From Elusimicrobiota bacterium (GTDB lineage Bacteria > Ratteibacteria > UBA8468 > B48-G9 > JAFGKM01), in the NCBI GenBank assembly GCA_012515635.1, contig JAAYXZ010000016.1:1-6933 (forward strand): a DNA stretch of 6,933 nucleotides, given 5' to 3'. How positions within the stretch are numbered: position 1 is the stretch's first letter; every line of letters starts with the position of its first letter. The notes beneath the pieces were generated by a model. It saw nothing but the letters and a program-made list of their open reading frames with translations, had not been told where the DNA came from and did no database searches. The translations under genes were made by a program, and so were the position numbers. This document shows, piece by piece, positions 5,457 to 6,933 of this stretch.

Positions 5457-6623
5457 TTATGCGGGCAACGAAAAGACAAATGTAGTCCCTGTCTTTCCGC
5501 TTAAAACCTTTATCTCTCCGCCTGATGCGTCCACAGCCATTTTACAAAAGGCAAGCCCCAATCCTGTCCCGTACTTTTTCCCTTTTGACGCTAACCGCGC
5601 CTGTCCGAATTTCTCAAATATCTTCTCTCTGTACTCCTTCTTTATTACAGGTCCCCTGTTTTTAACCGAAAGGAAAACCTTTCCATCTTTAGCCTTACTC
5701 GATATTATTACGGAACTTCCCGATGAAGAGAACTTAATAGCATTGTCAAGCAAATTATCTATAACACGCTTAATAACACCTTTATCAAAGAAGAAAGGGG
5801 CAATCTCTTCTTTTCTAAACAAAACTTTTATTTTTTTATCATCCAGTTTCGGTCTTATGCTTTCAATAACATCCTGTGTAACTTCATTAATATCTCCATA
5901 ACTTTTATCAAGAACAAATTCACCTTTCTCCATTTTATGTATATCCAACAAATTATTAAGCATCTGCCGCATATTTTTGCTTGCGCTTGCAATTAACTTC
6001 AGATATTCTGAATCATTAACCTGCCCGGTTTGTCCTATTCCTCCAAGAAGAATATCTATAGCCACCGATATCACATTAACAGGGGATTTTAAGTCGTGGA
6101 CAATCATATGCGTAAGGTCTTCTTTCATCTTTTCCAATCGGGCTATTTCACTGCGATAGCGATAGAAATAAGCCATAGAAAGACAGGCAAGTTCATTATG
6201 AAAAAGCATATCAAGAGCGAACAGCATCTTTGCAAGTTTATCCTTATCAGGATAGTGTTTCATCAAAAGAGGCATTGACACTTCTTCAAAAAAATGGAGT
6301 GATAATATTAGTTCTTCAAGAGAAATACCCATATCAGTCAACTCCCTGCCAAATTCAACCATATCTTTATAATGAGACGTTAAATCTTTCATTCTCAACC
6401 CTTCAAAGAAAAGAGCAAGCCATCTTTTAAAAATCTCTTCCCTCTTTTTGCCTTTCAGCATCCCTCTATCCTTAAATTGTCTTTTATATAGTTGCGACCA
6501 ATGCTTCAAAAGATAGCCCTTGTACGGAGAAAAGATATCTGCATGTTTATTAAAAACCCCTATAAATGCTTTTAGGTCAAGCATCGTGCCTGCAAATTCT
6601 TCTTGTATAGATATTTGGACCAT
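5457..6623 (-). CDS. Soluble sensor histidine kinase with uncharacterised helical N-terminal domain
   Basis: Two-component sensor kinase of 388 residues that should autophosphorylate on His and pass phosphate to a response regulator. There is no membrane segment or signal peptide, so it is cytoplasmic. The first ~165 residues are helical with many Trp, Phe and Tyr (KRWLALFFEGL near 66-76, ELTDMGISLEELILSLHFFEEV near 94-115); this loosely recalls RsbRD_N or globin-like input domains but I cannot name it. HisKA: LTHMIVHDLKSPVNVI with phospho-acceptor H176. HATPase_c: N-box DNLLDNAIK (289-297), G1 box VKNRGPVI (320-327), F-box IFEKFG (335-340), G2 YGTGLGL (351-357). The G1 box has Asn instead of the usual Asp and Val for the second Gly, a variant also seen in other kinases. 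The start at 6623 has AGGGGG 5 bases upstream. A weak promoter (TATGAT at 6657-6652) may lie upstream. No partner regulator is complete in the window; the divergent partial ORF is a remote candidate. Confidence 0.93.
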   Translation of the reverse strand: MVQISIQEEFAGTMLDLKAFIGVFNKHADIFSPYKGYLLKHWSQLYKRQFKDRGMLKGKKREEIFKRWLALFFEGLRMKDLTSHYKDMVEFGRELTDMGISLEELILSLHFFEEVSMPLLMKHYPDKDKLAKMLFALDMLFHNELACLSMAYFYRYRSEIARLEKMKEDLTHMIVHDLKSPVNVISVAIDILLGGIGQTGQVNDSEYLKLIASASKNMRQMLNNLLDIHKMEKGEFVLDKSYGDINEVTQDVIESIRPKLDDKKIKVLFRKEEIAPFFFDKGVIKRVIDNLLDNAIKFSSSGSSVIISSKAKDGKVFLSVKNRGPVIKKEYREKIFEKFGQARLASKGKKYGTGLGLAFCKMAVDASGGEIKVLSGKTGTTFVFSLPA

Positions 6624-6715
6624 TTTTACCCCCTGAATTAATACCTATATTATCATAAAACCCATATTAAATTAACTCTATCGCTCTTTCTTCTTGCGTT
6701 ATATTTAACAGAGCA

Positions 6716-6734
6716 GGGCGGAGATATCCTGCCC
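6716..6734. repeat. Hairpin between the divergent kinase gene and the downstream ORF
   Basis: GGGCGGA, loop GATA, TCC-T-GCCC: a 7-bp G+C-rich stem with one bulged T and no T-run after it. It lies in the 246-base gap between divergent genes, upstream of the plus-strand promoter at 6758-6786, so it is more likely an operator or chance stem than a terminator. Confidence 0.35.
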
Positions 6735-6757
6735 AAGAAATATACAGGCAAAAACCC

Positions 6758-6786
6758 TTGTTTTGTTTCTAAATAAAGGGTAGAAT
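6758..6786 (+). promoter_or_regulatory. Promoter of the right-edge partial gene
   Basis: -35 TTGTTT (6758-6763, 3-4 of 6), 17-base spacer, -10 TAGAAT (6781-6786, 5 of 6; same hexamer as the mscL promoter). Predicted start near 6793, about 77 bases before the ATG at 6870. ACCCTT (6754-6759) and AAGGGT (6776-6781) form an inverted repeat overlapping both promoter boxes, a possible operator position. Confidence 0.5.
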
Positions 6787-6869
6787 ATTAGTGACGGAGA
6801 AACTACTTTGTTTTTATAACATCTGGACTCACAACATAAAAGGGGCTATAAAAAACTGTGAGAGACAAG

Positions 6870-6933
6870 ATGGAAGAAACACTCAACAAAACAAAAGAAG
6901 TTGTAATCATCGTTGATGACCGAAAACATAAAG
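6870..6933 (+). CDS. N-terminus of an unidentified protein (cut by window edge)
   Basis: 21 codons are visible, reading MEETLNKTKEVVIIVDDRKH then K. The frame is open to the window edge. GAGAG lies about 5 bases before the ATG; a GTG at 6858, behind AAAGGGG at about 12 bases, is an alternative start, and an in-frame TAA at 6849 bounds the upstream side. The VVIIVDDR strand resembles the first beta strand of a response-regulator receiver (IVDDxx), which would suit the divergent histidine kinase. It also resembles the start of ERCC4/XPF-type nuclease domains (VDDRE), although the Glu is Lys here. Too little is visible to choose. Confidence 0.55.
   Translation, partial: MEETLNKTKEVVIIVDDRKHK

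Noticed and set aside
5449..5901. 150-codon plus-strand frame overlapping the end of yjbQ
   Set aside because: Antisense to the histidine kinase ATPase domain, Ser/Leu-rich, no SD and no recognisable motif.
6749..6783. ACCCTT/AAGGGT inverted repeat as a terminator
   Set aside because: The stem is 6 bp with a 16-base loop and no following T-run; overlap with the promoter boxes makes an operator or chance more likely.

Overview
The window is an A+T-rich bacterial segment with dense coding, strong purine-rich Shine-Dalgarno (SD) sites before most genes and no mobile element, CRISPR array, tRNA or rRNA that I can see. The mix suggests a Gram-negative-type bacterium from a poorly cultured lineage: an archaeal-type phosphoglycerate mutase, a shortened RsmI, a membrane-anchored SurA/PpiD-like protein, a DUF1015 protein, a glycine-tailed RRM protein and a soluble histidine kinase. 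The membrane-anchored foldase-like protein looks like those of uncultured phyla such as Omnitrophota, but that placement is an impression and was not tested.

Left part (1-3787): a minus-strand apgM gene runs off the left edge just before its GDHSTP-type metal motif. It is divergent from a plus-strand run of three genes: rsmI, a PPIase-less SurA/PpiD-like protein and a DUF1015 protein. Gaps of 1 and 46 bases without a terminator suggest one operon. The 127-base divergent region carries a 9-bp perfect palindrome inside a wider inverted repeat whose arms resemble -35 boxes.

Middle (3788-5452): a minus-strand RNA-binding protein gene has a well-formed promoter and a leader of about 170 bases. 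The leader holds hairpins, an orphan perfect SD and micro-ORFs. Divergent from it are mscL (osmotic safety valve) and yjbQ, 22 bases apart and probably cotranscribed. The region between the RRM gene and mscL is the only gene-free stretch longer than 300 bases.

Right part (5453-6933): a minus-strand soluble histidine kinase converges on yjbQ with only 4 bases between the stop codons. Its N-terminal helical domain is not one I can name. Divergent from the kinase, behind a credible promoter, a new plus-strand ORF begins and is cut after 21 codons.

The genes do not form an evident single pathway. They look like housekeeping genes (glycolysis, rRNA methylation, envelope protein folding, osmotic safety) plus regulatory genes. 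I did not find a clear undescribed multi-gene system. The most worthwhile leads are the RRM leader, the kinase input domain, the PPIase-less foldase and the symmetric divergent control region.
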